A program made the translations under genes and the position numbers. Of a DNA stretch of 64,000 nt, positions 11,867-23,759 are shown one piece after another (position 1 is the first letter of the stretch; each line of letters starts with the position of its first letter). Under the pieces are notes generated by a model. The model saw only the letters and a program-made list of their open reading frames with translations. It made no database searches and was not told the DNA's origin. This DNA is from Lycorma delicatula (lineage: Eukaryota > Arthropoda > Insecta > Hemiptera > Fulgoridae): positions 65,305,529-65,369,528 of the forward strand of contig NC_134456.1 in NCBI RefSeq assembly GCF_047948215.1, read 5' to 3'.

Positions 11867-14640
11867 CTGCCAACACCACAAACCTATCCTCTCATTTACT
11901 GGTTTAATTTACAAATTAAAACGATTATATTCCTAATGAAAGAACTAAAGCTATCTGTAAACATAGTATTCAACATTACCAACAGAAAACATCACTTTAA
12001 CAATTAACAAATAAATAATAAATTAATATACAAATGGTAATCTTGTTTCAAAAACTAGCCTGTCCAAAAAATAAATAAATAATCAATTAATACTAAATGT
12101 TAACAGAAACAAATAATTTTTATTCAAATCAGACCAATTTTTTTTATCACACTTGCCCTTTCTTTAGTGGGAAATCAAAGTTCTATAAACATTAGAGCTT
12201 TGTAGTATAAATACTGGGAAGAATGTATGGTCTCTAGAATATCTAAAGAACTGTTAATTAACAACATTATCTTTTAGATGGAAAGGATACACAAGTTTTC
12301 TGCCCTGAATCAAAGATGACCATTCTGTTTACTACATTACCTACACTACAATCCTTTAGACCATAAAAAATTATTATTAGATCAAATCAATTACAGTAAT
12401 ATCAGGTATCTGTTACATTTAATATAGCAATAGTAATCTTTGCAAACAAGTTTGTCACAAGACAAAATAAAATAAGCTTTATTTCTAAGTTATGCAATTG
12501 ATTTCCAAATATAGCCACGAAATTTATATACAAAGCAACATGTATTTCATTACTATATGAAGCTTTTTATGTATTAATTACATAAGCTTCAGGTATGAAT
12601 TAAAGAAAAAAATGAAATTCAACAAGCAACACAAAATATATTTTAGTAAAGGTCATATAAATCTATACACAAATTTTTATATTTTTTGCCACATACTATT
12701 AATTAATAAATTATCAATGCATACAAGGAGCAATAATACATAAATAAAAATTACAAGGAGTAATAATACATAAATAAAAATAAAAATTATAATTTTAGCA
12801 TACCAGTATTAAGTTAAATATTAAATAATGAATTGTTCATTAAAAATCATTTTCTGGTAGCTTAGAATGCTTGTAGTAAATTTTATTATAATGAACACCT
12901 GATGAAAAAAAAAATAAAGGCAATGGAGGTAGTAACAGTGAGTGAAGAGAATTAACATTAACATCTTAGTTAACAAGAATAATGTTGTTACAAAGTTTAC
13001 AGACAGCTTAAAATATAATTCAATTATGCTATTACATAAAAAGTAAATTCTGTACAGTATGTAATACATGAAAATTATCAGAACATCAATTTCATTAATT
13101 TAATTTCTACTCAGTATATTACACTAACATAAATACAAATATCTAAACTGCACAATCATTTTTTTTATTATTATTACAAATTTAAAATAACATGCATAAT
13201 ATAACTGTAAGACAAATATTTGTTAGAATATACCAAAATGCCAATCCAACTTCTTTTCAATGAAATTCTGTGTTCTAAAAGATGTTAAAATATTTTATAA
13301 CACAAAGTTATATAATTCCATTTATATTTTTTAATAAATCAAAACACAAAGTAAAAAAAACAAATAGTTTCAACAGAAAATTTAGATCATCAGCCCTCAT
13401 GAGGATTCTAAAAAAGAGAACACAGCTACCTATACAACCTTTTACGGAATTCAAATATAGCAATTTTAACAATGAAAAAAATATAATGCAAATGGTTTTT
13501 GTAAGTTTTATTTAAATTACAATCAGTACCGGAAAATGTTTAATTTCACTAACAGAAATGAAAGCCATAATTAAGTTACCGTAACACTAAAAATAAAATT
13601 ACTGGTTTTTAACATTACAGAACTAATTTAATCTGAATTTTAATAAAAAGAATGTACAAAAGAGTAATATTTCTTAATCAAGAAAAAAATCAACATAAAT
13701 ATATTGAAAATAGATCAACCTGTTAAGATTCTACAGTAGAATAACATTGTTAGGGTACCTTAAGGAACAACACAATATGTTACAGTACAGTAACATATAC
13801 CGTAATATATGATAGTGAATCTAACTGAATAAATATTCAGATGTTTTTTTTTTTTAAATTATCATAAAGCATTTTCTAGAAGGAAAATGTTTTGTAATAT
13901 TTTCAAGCTTTTAAATTGGCTACTCAGTGTTAATAAAAAAGATTTAATCACTTTATTGCATGTGATATTATTGTTTATGAACTATGTTGGGTGGCAGTTT
14001 AAGTAGTAATACATCTGATTTGATATACTAAAGATGGCAAATATTTTATACAATTCTGAATGCAAAAAAAAATAAGAATATAAGTAATGACAAAATATGA
14101 TATTTATGGATGCGATGACTAAGGTAATTCTTATTGGATAGTCATACTATCCCCTAGAGTCGTTTACACTAATTCAATATAGCAAATGTCAAAAATTGGA
14201 TGACTTACAATGTTTAACAGATTGTTAATTTTGACAGTCTTAGCAACTTTATGTGCAAAAAAAAAATGTTATGTTAATGAGTTAATACTTGGAAGGCTAA
14301 GCTTACCTGAGGAGAATGAAAAAATCAGCAAACCTTGCTGACTAATTTTTTAATTCTTGAGTAAATAATTTATTTTTTATTTCTTGTGGATTCTTTCAGT
14401 ATTATATACAGTATACTGACTGACATTAATCTTGTAAAAATTTCAAAAATTGTTCTGAATATAGAATTTATAACTGAATAATGTTATAATTTTTTTGTTG
14501 TTGAACAGTTAAACTTTTATTGCAGTTTAAATAAATGGTCTGTTTAATGATCTCTCAACTTATAATACCCATAAGTTTTTATTCATGAAAGAAGTTTAAG
14601 TGATAAGTCTTAACAAGAATTTTCATTTTACTATCTTAAT
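11867..14640. other. par-1 intron, nothing recognised
   Basis: Intron between exons K and J. It is AT-rich with poly-A/T runs, a 30-bp tandem duplication and an imperfect palindrome at 12559-12590. The open frames here (for example 12821-13069) are low-complexity Phe/Ile/Tyr-rich reads without motifs. Confidence 0.6.
12723..12782. repeat. 30-bp tandem duplication
   Basis: ACAAGGAG followed by AATAATACATAAATAAAAATT-like sequence occurs twice with a 30-bp period, differing at one base. It lies in the intron between exons K and J. Confidence 0.85.
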
Positions 14641-14649
14641 GAACAGACT

Positions 14650-14775
14650 ACGCATAGTGTAATGAGGAGACAAAATGAATAAAATATGATGTGAAAAAGG
14701 CCAACAGGGAGGGAATCAAACCAAGACTGGCTAAAATTTCTTTAAGATCTAAAAGCCAGCATCCTAATCACTTAA
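14650..14775 (-). mobile_element. tRNA-derived SINE-like copy, degraded
   Basis: On the minus strand, AAGTGATTAGGATGCTGGC resembles a pol III A box with flanking tRNA bases. About 45 nt further on, GGTTTGATTCCC matches the B box (GGTTCGANTCC) at one mismatch. The spacing fits a tRNA-derived SINE head. The tail is unclear and no target-site duplication was found. Weaker B-box-like copies may sit near 31345 and 46630. Confidence 0.5.
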
Positions 14776-15393
14776 AAATAATGTTTGTAAGTAGTTTAAT
14801 TAAAAACTACTAGTTATATGATGCTGTATTAGGTTTTCCAAAAAAAAAAAAAAATTAAAGAGTTTCAATTTATGTTTAGACATCTTTGACAGACACATTT
14901 TTTGAAATTAAAAAAAATCACAACCAACACCAGGCTTCTTAAAAAAAAACAAAACAGATATTCAGAGGATGCAATCCTCAAAGTAAATCTTAAGAATATG
15001 AAAATTTAATTTATACAATAAATAAGCATAACTGTACCGAAACTGGTATTACTTTCAAAGCAAAAAAGCACACAAGCGTGCACAAAAGTATAGCTATTTA
15101 CATATCCATTAATATTTTTAATTAAATTATAATGTTATCAATAATAGCTGATAATTCAAAACTGTAACTAGAAATATGGAAGGATTAAAAATATTGTTTT
15201 AAAAATACATATTTTATATGGATAAAATGCTGATAATGTATTAATAAATGACAATAAAGCAAAAAACAATTTTACTATTATGTTATAATTGTTATTTGCA
15301 ATTAATTAAGAAGAAATAAGCAACTAAAAAACATATCAGCAACCAATATATGTTTAAAAAGAAAAAATTGCAGAAAATTTATTTATAATGTAC

Positions 15394-15559
15394 CTTGGTG
15401 GTTCACCAGTGTTATTAGTCTTTTCATTAGAAGATGCTTTTGCCTCATAACTTATTGTACTTCTACGACCAACTGACCCACCTGGAACGAGAGAGCGGTT
15501 GCCTCCGCTCTGCATTGTATTTGATTTTGTAACTCTTGGTTTTCCAGGACTTGAAACGT
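15394..15559 (-). CDS. par-1: par-1 exon J: spacer
   Basis: This 166-nt exon begins after ATTTTCAG with two bases that complete Asn. It reads VSSPGKPRVTKSNTMQSGGN, then RSLVPGGSVGRRSTISYEAK and ASSNEKTNNTGEPP. The RRST-YE-SS-EKTN pattern is the same as in insect PAR-1 spacers. The donor is CCAAG|GTACAT (phase 2). It is a weak site, chosen because it fits the phase of exon K. An upstream GTGAAC could also serve, but in another phase. Confidence 0.88.
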
Positions 15560-16703
15560 CTGAAAATATAACAATAAATACAGAAAACATAGTGATATTT
15601 GCATTTAAATTATGTTTATCCATATACAGACTAAGTAGTAGAATATTTTTTAAAAAATAATTGAAAGTTAACAATTTAAAAAAAAATAAAAAAACAATAA
15701 ACCTAATGATTTAACCTTTACTTTTATAAGAAACCACTGGTGAATTTTTTGTTTTTGTAAGGCATTTAAAAAAAAAATGTGTTTTCAAAACTACTTAGTC
15801 AAATGGCTTAATTTCTTTATTTAGGCAGAAAATAAGATACTTAGGATTTTTTACATATAAAAATGAAATAACTTTCATAACAGTTTAGCTTAGAAAGAAA
15901 AAGAGAAAATAAAGAGCTGAAAAAAATTACATTTCACCCTAAAACGTTTTTTTAGATCCAACTTACTATTTTCAATAGGAATATTGAAAATAATAAGCAA
16001 TTTACACTACTACTCAAAATTAAAAGATAAGTGGAAATAAATTCTTTTTTGCATCTTTGGATCTGATATATTACTGTTTATGATATTAATTCCAACATTA
16101 ACTGTTTAAAATTTGTTATTGGATGAAATTATGAAGGTTACAGAAAATAAAAAAGTTGCTTTAAACAAGTTGTTTTACCTCGTTTTATTACGACCATAAT
16201 TTTTTTGTTTTAGCAACTTTGATTGCTATAAATAAAAAACGAAGGCATTTATTGAGAAATGGTTTTAACTATTGTTTTTCTCATGGTGGTCTGTACTCAC
16301 TTCTACTATCTCTCAATTTTGAAATATGAAGCTGTTTCCATACTTTAATATCACGTATCTAATACATCATAAAAAAAATTCTAAACTTTTCACAAGTACC
16401 TAACACATTAATTATTAAACTTGTAAAACCAGTATTAATAATAATAAATTATTGTTACTTTACAATTAACTAGTATATTAATAAAATAAATTTCAGGAAT
16501 GAACAGAATACCTAACACAGGATCTTTTTCAGGTAAAATTGTTAATTATAACCTAAGCAATGAATTTTGTGGTTAAGAGTGGTAATTTGCACCACCTGAC
16601 TTCACATGTCGAGCATTGATTTTTGAAAAATTCCAGTATAGTATAGAAAATGTTAATATTTTAATTTGAAAATAGTCATACTAAGTTATTATGATTAACT
16701 CAC
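15560..16703. other. par-1 intron, nothing recognised
   Basis: Intron between exons J and I. AT-rich sequence without recognisable repeats or open frames. Confidence 0.6.
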
Positions 16704-16889
16704 TTGTATCTAAAACAGGAAGGTTGGCAGTGTTTTTCGCAGGTCTTGAACTTAACCGAGCTGTATTCTCTTTAATAGTTGCTGAATCTACAGTGTTCTG
16801 CCTCTTGAAATTGCTGCCTCCTGCACTGTTACTACCTGTACTGCTATGGTTATGATTTGAAACATTCCCTGCACCTGCTGGAACTCCTC
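16704..16889 (-). CDS. par-1: par-1 exon I: spacer, SNFKRQNT segment
   Basis: This 186-nt exon starts after CTTTTAG with two bases. It reads GVPAGAGNVSNHNHSSTGSN, then SAGGSNFKRQNTVDSATIKE and NTARLSSRPAKNTANLPVLDT. The SNFKRQNT-DSATIKENTARL motif is a landmark of insect PAR-1 spacers. The donor is ACAA|GTGAGT, phase 1, which fits exon J. A 13 kb intron lies between exon H and this exon. Confidence 0.93.
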
Positions 16890-17734
16890 CTAAAAGCACA
16901 AGCATAATTAATAAAATATACTCCTTTATAAATTAACATTTAAAAAAAAAATATATATATATATATTTTCTTCTTTAATCATTAATAACAGGAAGCATTA
17001 AGGTGTTAAAATTTCATTAAAATTTGTAATAATGCAATTTATATGATTAACACAGAATTAATTACATTTTCAGGTATGAAAATCTTAAAGATATATCTAC
17101 ATTAGAAAAAAATTACATATAAAAAAACCTATGAACTACAAAATTAGAGCATGTACAGCAGAAAAGTTATAAAATTTACTATAACTTAAAAACTTTAATT
17201 TACTTTAAATTTAAGAAAAATGAGAATTTATATAACTTAAGTAATTATAGTAATTTTTACCAAAATTTACAAATTTTTACCACTCATACGTTATCTCTTT
17301 GTAAAAACACAAGAAAATTTTAATTTTATAAATTTAAACTAGCCAATTTTTATCCCTAAATTATTTGTAGTACTGACTAAATACATCAGCACACTTTAAA
17401 TAGATAGTTAATAGAATAGACATGTAATAAATAGAAAATATTACATTTTTCTCTTTGATCGAAACTAACCAGTTATTTAAAAATTCAATTAAAGTAATGA
17501 TGATAGACAGAAAAATTAAGAGATACAATTACAAAATGGTTTAAAAAGAAGTGAAGAAAATTCAGCTTTGGTATCTAACATGTATAAGAATCTAGAATTA
17601 AAGAAAAGATTAACTATTAAAAATCGTAAATAAAAAATAATTTAAATCTGATAAAACCACTGAATAATATTAAATAAAAAACTTCTTAAAATATACAAAG
17701 TATAGATTAATCATCTTGTATAATGCAGCAGAAG
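16890..17734. other. par-1 intron start, nothing recognised
   Basis: AT-rich intron with a (TA)n run at about 16951-16966. Confidence 0.6.
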
Positions 17735-18085
17735 TTTGTTTGTTTGCAACAGCATCACGGGAGAACCAACTGACAAACTGATTTAAAATTTTCAGGATAC
17801 ATTTGTGTTATCTTAGGAAAGGTTTTAAGTCATAGATCGAGGCCCTAGTCCCTTTGGGAGGATAAGATAATAAAGATATTCATTAAAGAAACAAAGATTA
17901 ATCCTTTACTTTATTATATTTGTCACCATGGCAATAGAAATATAAGTAAAATGACTTATTTCTTTTTTCTTTAATGAATAGGTGTAAAATATTTAATATT
18001 CTCACAACTATGAGGATAATGAACATGTTGGAGCTCCATAGGGCGACGGATCCACCTACTAAGACAGTTGGGCGAGTGAAGTGAG
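17735..18085. mobile_element. Interspersed repeat with GCGAG-type end, decayed
   Basis: Left part: GTTTGTTTGTTTGCAACAGC followed by ATCACGGGAGAACCAACTGA, a block resembling dispersed elements in insect genomes. Right part: a GC-rich tail, GGCGACGGATCCACCTACTA, then GTTGGGCGAGTGAAGTGAGC. The last string is close to the GCGAGCGAAGCGAGC motif found at ends of many animal repeats. Composition differs sharply from the intron around it. The superfamily cannot be assigned: no transposase is visible. An internal inverted repeat (TTCATTAAAGAAA and its complement) lies at about 17880 and 17970. Confidence 0.5.
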
Positions 18086-19958
18086 CCCTGATGGCGATTA
18101 TATGTAATATACAACAAATATATATATAATTTTTTAATTTGGGTAAATTAAATAAAAATTAATTCAACAAAACGTTATTTTCATTACATCATCAAGCCTT
18201 AATAACCTGATGAATCGACACAATAATGTTACTGATGATTATAAAAATGTATAGACACTAAAAAAAAGAATTATATTAAACAATAACCTTTATAAAAAAA
18301 TTTGATACAAAAATTACAACTTTTAGCTTTAAAAGAAACTATATTTAGAATTCCCAGTCAAAATTAAAAATGAATGAAAATTAATAAATTATCCTGATAA
18401 AAATTTCAAGTGAAGAGGAATTCAAAGAGAAATAGTTGTAAGACTTTTAATCGCAAACAAGTAACTGAGAGCAAACATTACAATGAAAGTAATGAAGTGA
18501 AAAGGGAAATTATAAAATAAATTTAATGAATATAGTTTTGTGGCTGAAACTAAAAACAACATAATATATTTTTAAAAGTATTAATAGATGCTTTTTTCCT
18601 AAGAAAATTATAAATGCACTTTAATGTATTTTTAAACACATTAATTAAGTATATGAAAATAATTTAATTCATCAAAAAGTAATGATTATCCACAATGCAT
18701 CACAAATAATGATTATTTATAAAAAAAGTTAAAGAAATCTAACTATCTAACATTACAATAAAAAAAAACTAATAAACAGATCTATGGAGCAATAGTTCTG
18801 TGATATATTAATAAAAAAATGTAACTGTAAATGTGACTGTTAACTAATACTAATTACATCTTATTTATCAATTGAAACACAAAACATTTCCAAATGTTAC
18901 CAGTAAAAAAGCAGCACACAACAAAATTCAATGTCACAAATTATGCAAGGAAAGGACTAGCTAAAAGATTAGCTGTATATTGCAAGCCATGCTAAAAAAA
19001 TATATATATGGATAGGATTAACAGAGACAGGCGCTAGAAGTTTTAAACTTATTTATTTTTATTCAGTAATTAATTATTTTCAATAACCAAAAAAAACAAG
19101 CAATTAAACTTTGCAGTTAAAAACAAATTAATTTTATTAAATAAAATTAAATATATAACAGTAAAAAATGTATAAAAAAAAGAAAGAATATTTCAAAAAT
19201 CATTATCCACCTAACACATTATTTATCTGCATAGTGGATAATCAGAAATCATCTATATTGATATCACATTTATAATACACCTGTCAATGCATTTCACTGA
19301 TAAAGAAATTATTAATTCTCCTAACGGAACACTTTATTATACCTACAAAATCAAGAGTAAAGGAAAACACAAGAGGAGTAGTTAAGAAACTAAAAATTTA
19401 TATTATGCAATGGTATATACGTTTTCTGCATCATCAATTATTAAATTTTATTAGTACTTTCTACCTACTTAATATAATACCCTTACAAACAAAATTAAAA
19501 CTTTAAAGAAGTATTTCAATTATAAAAATTGAAATTAATAAAGGCCAAAAAAGAAATGTTAGAAGTATTAAACGGAAATGCCAAATAATAAAAATAAAAA
19601 TATAAATATGTATATTAATATTTATAAAATATTCATAGTGAAGATAACAAATAGAAAAATCAATGGCACATACAACAAAATCAAATAAAAAACAATTTCA
19701 AAAGAATAAAAAATAAATTAATGTAAAATAAAATCCGGGGAATATTTATTACATGTAACATAACTTTCTAACAGTTATAATATTTTTTTTTTGTTGTTGA
19801 AAACATTATTAACAGTATCACATATGCTTTACTATTTCAAAGACGTGTGACCTCAAGTTTTTAATGATTTTTGTTTATAAGTGAATTTTGAATTATAGTT
19901 GTTTGCTCTGGAGATAATAATTGAAAAGAAAAAATATAGATCCACATACAAATCAACT
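18086..19958. other. par-1 intron, nothing recognised
   Basis: Very AT-rich intron with poly-A runs. No coding or repeat structure was seen. Confidence 0.6.
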
Positions 19959-20982
19959 CAGGATCAGTTATTTTTATATGCTGGTTGGCAGAAAAGTATA
20001 ACTTACACCCCCTTTAACTTTTTTTATAACTGATATAATTGGATGTGGATTGTGGCATTCTTCCTTGTACCAAGGAACTACTTTAATGAACATATATCTC
20101 ACTCTTTTGATTTTTGGGTGGCAGGGGCTTGGAGGCAACTCAAAATTTTCAAATGGGACCAATGGTTATTTGATATATAATTTTAACGAGATCGATGAGA
20201 TGGGAAAAATCATACAATTAAAATTAAATTCTGATCACCCAATCCAAAATGGCAGCCAAGAAATCTTCTCCGATAAGAGAACTAACTTTATTAAAATTTG
20301 AAAAATGTTAATTAATTTTTTTTCAATTTTATATAAAATAATGATGACCTTTGTGGTTGCCATTTTGGTTTAAAGTGGAATTAATTTTTTTTTTATACCA
20401 TTTTGCTTATCTGGCAAAGATCTTTAAAACAACGTATCACATGACCATGTCCCATTTAAAATTTTTAAGCCACCCACTGCCCTATTTGAAGGCTGAATAC
20501 TCTAAAGTGGAGCTTATTGAGTTAGTCTCCCTTATTGGAGAATATTTCCAAAAAGAAAAACAGGATACCTCAAACAACAACAAAAATTCAAGGGGAGCAT
20601 ACAACTAGTTCTAGCTATCTGAAACAAACACAATATTGGCTGCCATTTGAATTGGGTGATCAGAATTTAGTTTTAATTGTATCATTTTTCTCAGCTCATT
20701 GAGCTCTTCAAAATAATATATCAAATGACCATTAGTACTGTTTGAAATTTTTAAGCTGCCCTGTGTGGGGGGCAACTTAAAAATATTTCAAAGTGAAATA
20801 TACGTTCACTGAAGTAGGCTCTTGTTACAAGGAAGAATGCTACAACCCACATCCAGTTATCTCAATTATAAAAGAAGTTAAAGGGGGGAGGGGGTGTAAG
20901 TTATACTTTTCACCAAACCACTATATATAAATAATGTTCCTGAATTATTTATTGGGAGGGTAAGTTATAAATAACTGATCCT
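19959..20982. mobile_element. Long inverted repeat (~300 bp arms), foldback-like
   Basis: The left arm (19959-20259) and right arm (20636-20982) are inverted copies. Matching landmarks, in order, are AGGATCAGTTATTT, AAAAGTATAACTTACACCCC, GGATGTGG..TTGT.GCATTCTTCCTTGTA, GATATATAATTTT-like, TTCTGATCACCCAATC and ATGGCAGCCAA. The right arm has an insertion of about 45 bp near its outer end. The 376-bp centre holds a further direct copy of a right-arm module (20417-20480 matches 20700-20765). No transposase is present. It resembles a foldback element or long-TIR MITE. Being inside the par-1 intron, it would be transcribed into a pre-mRNA able to form a long, imperfect hairpin. Confidence 0.85.
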
Positions 20983-21630
20983 GGATTATTTAGGGGTGGG
21001 GGTGAGTTACTTACATTTAGGGAGTGTGTTACTTTTAAGTCACCAGGTATACATGTATATTTTACTGAACTTATCTTTTTAAGATTCATATTATTCCTCT
21101 ATATAGTTAAATTATTTTTAAATTCTATTAATGTAAACCACCTAGCACAGAATATTAAGATGAGAAAAATCTTACCTTAATTTTATCATTAAAGTACTTT
21201 TGCAAGAACCCCCACCCTCAGTCATGATAAAAATATTTAATTAAACGGCATATTAATTACACTGATAAACATAATTTTTGTTTCCTAACATGCGATACAT
21301 GATTTTAATTTGTTTTTTGATACTGAAAATAAATATGAACTCACCAACCCATGAATCTTTCATATAACCAACCCATTTTTGAAAAATTTTAATTAAAGGA
21401 CTTTTTCATTTTTTAATGTATAGTTAGAGAATTTTAAGCTCCTATACTGTATTTTTTTAGCTAATTTTTTAGTGTTTAAATTTGTTAATATAATTTAAGC
21501 TACAAATAAAAATCCTACACAAAGAATTAAATCATATCTTAGTCACATATTATGACATCATATCTATTACTGAAGAGTGAGCCTTCACAGACAAGATTAA
21601 TCATGTCTGTGCAGGTCAAAACATGCAGCT

Positions 21631-23345
21631 GTGTTGTTTGTATTAAGCAATGGATTTAGGAATGAATTAATTTTGTTCTGTCTTACTGCTGTCTTAAGTT
21701 TGTTAACAGTGCAGTTCATAATGCCTCGAAATTGTGTAAATGATGTAGATGCCTTTTGTTATGTATGTGGCGAGTTGACCATAAAATCAAATAGAAGAAA
21801 CATTACATCTTTAACTAAAAAAGCATATCATTTGTACACTCAGTGCAAAATTAGTGATCAGGATAAGACGTGGGCTCCTCATATAACATGCACTAATTGT
21901 TCTGTATATTTAAGAGGATGGCTGAAAGTTTAGGAAAGCTTTGCCATTTGGTGTACCTATGGTTTGGGTGAACCAAAGAATCATGTAACCGATTGTTACT
22001 TTTGTTTAACAAGTGTGTATGGAATTTCTAAAAAATCTAAACATACTGTAAAATATACTTCATTGGAATCTGCAATCAGGCTTGTACCTCTTTTTTTTCT
22101 TGTTTAGCCTCCGGAGGCTTGTACCTAACAGTGAAATTATTCAAGTTCCTGAGCCACCTGTGATTATATGTTTTGAAAGCAGTAATGAAGAATCAGGCAG
22201 TACTGAAGAAGAAAACAATGATTTTGATTTTGAATTATCTTCCAATAAGTCACATCTTATATCACAAGGTGAATTAAATGGCTTGGTTAAGGTTTTAATT
22301 TTATCAAAAAATCAAGCTGAACTGTTAGGATCAAGACTGCAACAAAGTTGGAATTTACATCAAAAAATACAAAAATTTTGAAGCCGACAAAAAGAACTTT
22401 CTCAGTACTTTATTGAGAAAATAATTTGGTTTATTTATTGAACTTATGTTATACTTAGGACAAGTTCATAAACCTGAAGACTGGCGCCTTTTCATACACT
22501 CATCCAAGAATAGTTTAAAAGTGGTTCTACTACACAACGGTAACAAATATCCTTCGATACCAATCTCTATGGCATTAATTTGAAAGAGACATACGATGTG
22601 ATGAAAGACATTCTTGAAAAAATAAATTATAAAATACATAGCTGGAATATATGTGGTGATTTGAAAGTCAAAGCTATTTTGTTAGGCATGCAGTTAGGCT
22701 ATACTAAGTACATGTGTTTTCATTGCAAATTGGAGAGCCGAGCTAGGGATGAACATTATGTTACCAAAGAGTGGAAGAAATGAAAATATTATTCATGAGC
22801 CCTTAGTTGAACCAAAAAAAAATTTTTACTCCCTCTCTATATCAAACTAGTACTTTGTACCTCAGGCAGAAATTTCCAAATGTAAGTGAAGGAAAAATTA
22901 AAGAAGGGATATTTGTTGGTCCTCAAATAAGAGTGTTGGTCAAAGATAATGTATTTAACTCTATGTTAAATAATGTAGAAAGTGCAGCTTGGGCTTCATT
23001 GAAAGAAGTTTGCAAATATTTTCTCGACAAAAAGAAAATCTGACAATTACTACCACGATATTGTTAATCAACTTCTTACTTCATAAAGAGCTATGAAATT
23101 TAATATCTCTTTGAAAATACATTTCCTCTATTCACATCTGGATTTTTTCCCGGACAACCTCGGAGATGTAAGTGACGAACACTGTGAACATTTCTACCAA
23201 GACATTTCAGTAATGGAAAGCTGCTATAAAGGGAAATGGAATATTAACATGCTAGCCGATTACTGTTGGTCACTAATTTGGTATGGACCTAAGGCTACTT
23301 ATAAAAGAAAAATATCAGTGAAAACACAGGTATGGCGATGCAAAA
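21631..23345 (+). pseudogene. Broken copy of an unassigned multicopy ORF
   Basis: Plus-strand open pieces in shifting frames give a consistent protein: MPRNCVNDVDAFCYVCGELT at 21721, a Cys-rich stretch (ITCTNCSVYLRGWLK), PKNHVTDCYFCLTS, a Glu/Ser-rich acidic segment, KNQAELLGSRL, then WNICGDLKVKAILLGMQLGY, FVGPQIRVLVKD, FFPDNLGDVSDEHCEHFYQD and MLADYCWSL. From memory this resembles a large protein group found in many copies in hemipteran and cnidarian genomes and usually annotated as uncharacterised; it behaves like a transposon-borne or recurrently copied gene. Pairs of CxxC (YVCGEL, CTNC, CYFC) suggest zinc binding in the N-terminal third. At least five frame breaks and several stops make this copy dead. 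No terminal repeats or target-site duplication were found. The par-1 intron hosts it in antisense orientation. Confidence 0.7.
22078..22126. repeat. 37-bp insertion bounded by 12-bp direct repeats
   Basis: AGGCTTGTACCT occurs at 22078-22089 and again at 22115-22126. The inserted stretch ends in the perfect palindrome GCCTCCGGAGGC (22107-22118), whose left half is complementary to the start of the direct repeat. It disrupts the broken ORF around it. A hairpin-guided template switch is a plausible origin. Confidence 0.85.
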
Positions 23346-23759
23346 TTTTAAATTTTACAAATTTTTACTATATTTTCCCTTAATTGTTTTTGAAGTGTAA
23401 TTTATTTAAACTAAGGATGATAGAAAAATTGTATTTACAGATCTGTAATGTACAAAACAACTGTAATGCAAAAAAACAATTCAAGAAATGGTATCACACT
23501 TAGAAACATTGAACATTTTTTTTTTCTATCAGTGTTATTTGAGTATTATAAAAACGGCAACAGACACCATATAAGAATTTAATATGCAATTTTCATTATT
23601 TTAGTATTTTTAAAGTTTTATATGCAGTTTAATTAAATATTTCAATCATGACTGATGTTACAGTACCTTGTAGAAGTACTTTCATGATTAAATTAAGGTA
23701 GATGTGTCTTTTCTCAATATTCTGTACTTGGTTTATATTAATAGAATTTAAAATGATCA

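Noticed and set aside
20050..20608. Two plus-strand open frames (about 85 codons each)
   Set aside because: They lie inside the long inverted repeat and its spacer, and are not supported by motifs.
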